A DNA stretch of 64,000 bases, taken from contig NZ_JALKEV010000005.1 in the NCBI RefSeq assembly GCF_023017105.1, positions 1 to 64,000 of the forward strand, in the 5' to 3' direction. The notes beneath the pieces are model-generated. The model was not told the DNA's origin and did no database searches. It saw only the letters and a list, made by a program, of their open reading frames with translations. Made by a program: the position numbers and the translations under genes. Numbering within the stretch: position 1 is the stretch's first letter; each line of letters starts with the position of its first letter. Positions 63,777 to 64,000 of the stretch are shown one piece after another. This DNA comes from Halalkalibacter sp. APA_J-10(15). GTDB lineage: Bacteria > Bacillota > Bacilli > Bacillales > Bacillaceae_D.

Positions 63777-64000
63777 TTCGTTCATATTTAGGCGCACATC
63801 TATTTACACTTACAATATTTCCTTCTTTTTTAATGCACATTCGTTGCAGTGAATGGTCTAAAGTAATCACATTTGGCAAAGGAGAAATAAATATGAAAAA
63901 GTATTGCAATTAGATTGTAATCATTTTATAATGAATTTATCGAAAGCGGTTTCTGAAATAATTCTATAAAATCATAATAGAAAATGAGATGATTTGCAGG
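63777..64000 (+). other. Right end of window, no gene seen
   Basis: A six-codon frame (MKKYCN, 63894-63914) follows a good AAAGGAG site, probably the stub of a lost gene. The rest is AT-rich with stops in every frame. Confidence 0.3.

Overview
This AT-rich window has strong AGGAGG-type ribosome-binding sites, a T-box leader, perfect sigma-A-type promoters and a Zur-type box. With YesM/YesN-like and Sfp-like proteins it points to a low-GC Gram-positive of the Bacillaceae. Several secreted proteins have strongly acidic linkers, which would fit an alkaliphilic or salt-tolerant lineage, but that is inference.

Positions 1-19,700 are a patchwork. Ordinary genes sit among many decayed ones. The intact genes include a TetR/membrane-protein unit behind a textbook promoter and double operator, a T-box-controlled proS, a MetX-like hydrolase with a divergent LysR regulator, a drug-efflux/TetR pair, a MarR/DUF2703 pair, and a zinc-stress operon (rpsN plus a CobW-like protein). 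The decayed part includes remnants of IS3, IS110, IS4 and IS1634 elements and broken genes carrying frameshifts or nonsense codons. The efflux pair looks richer in GC than its surroundings and lies between IS remnants, which suggests transfer.

Positions 19,800-21,600 encode a secreted GH5 glycosidase with a ricin-type binding module.

Positions 21,878-46,375 are the most striking region: a fatty-acyl-AMP-ligase/polyketide/nonribosomal-peptide locus with its own lipid-type exporter. I read the 3,046-residue PKS as FAAL-ACP-KS-AT-KR-ACP-KS-AT(dead). It has no final carrier. I read the 1,985-residue NRPS as ACP-ACP-C-PCP-A(Ser)-C-SDR. Its tandem N-terminal carriers could accept the chain from the second KS. 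An MFS protein, a membrane acyltransferase, an MMPL/RND-type lipid exporter, a sensor kinase/response regulator pair, a free-standing malonyl-type acyltransferase that could serve the dead AT, and an Sfp-type phosphopantetheinyl transferase complete it. The likely product is a fatty-acyl polyketide joined to serine and exported by MMPL. This is inferred from domain order only.

Positions 46,400-47,300 hold a rearranged TnpB/IS200-IS605 remnant. Positions 47,313-59,514 are a rhamnogalacturonan (pectin) utilisation operon: YesM/YesN two-component system, ABC importer, YesL-like protein, GH105 hydrolase and a large secreted PL11 lyase with a Lys/Asp repeat tail. The window ends with a dicarboxylate/amino-acid symporter, an AraC regulator, and a TetR-controlled membrane-protein/GNAT pair.
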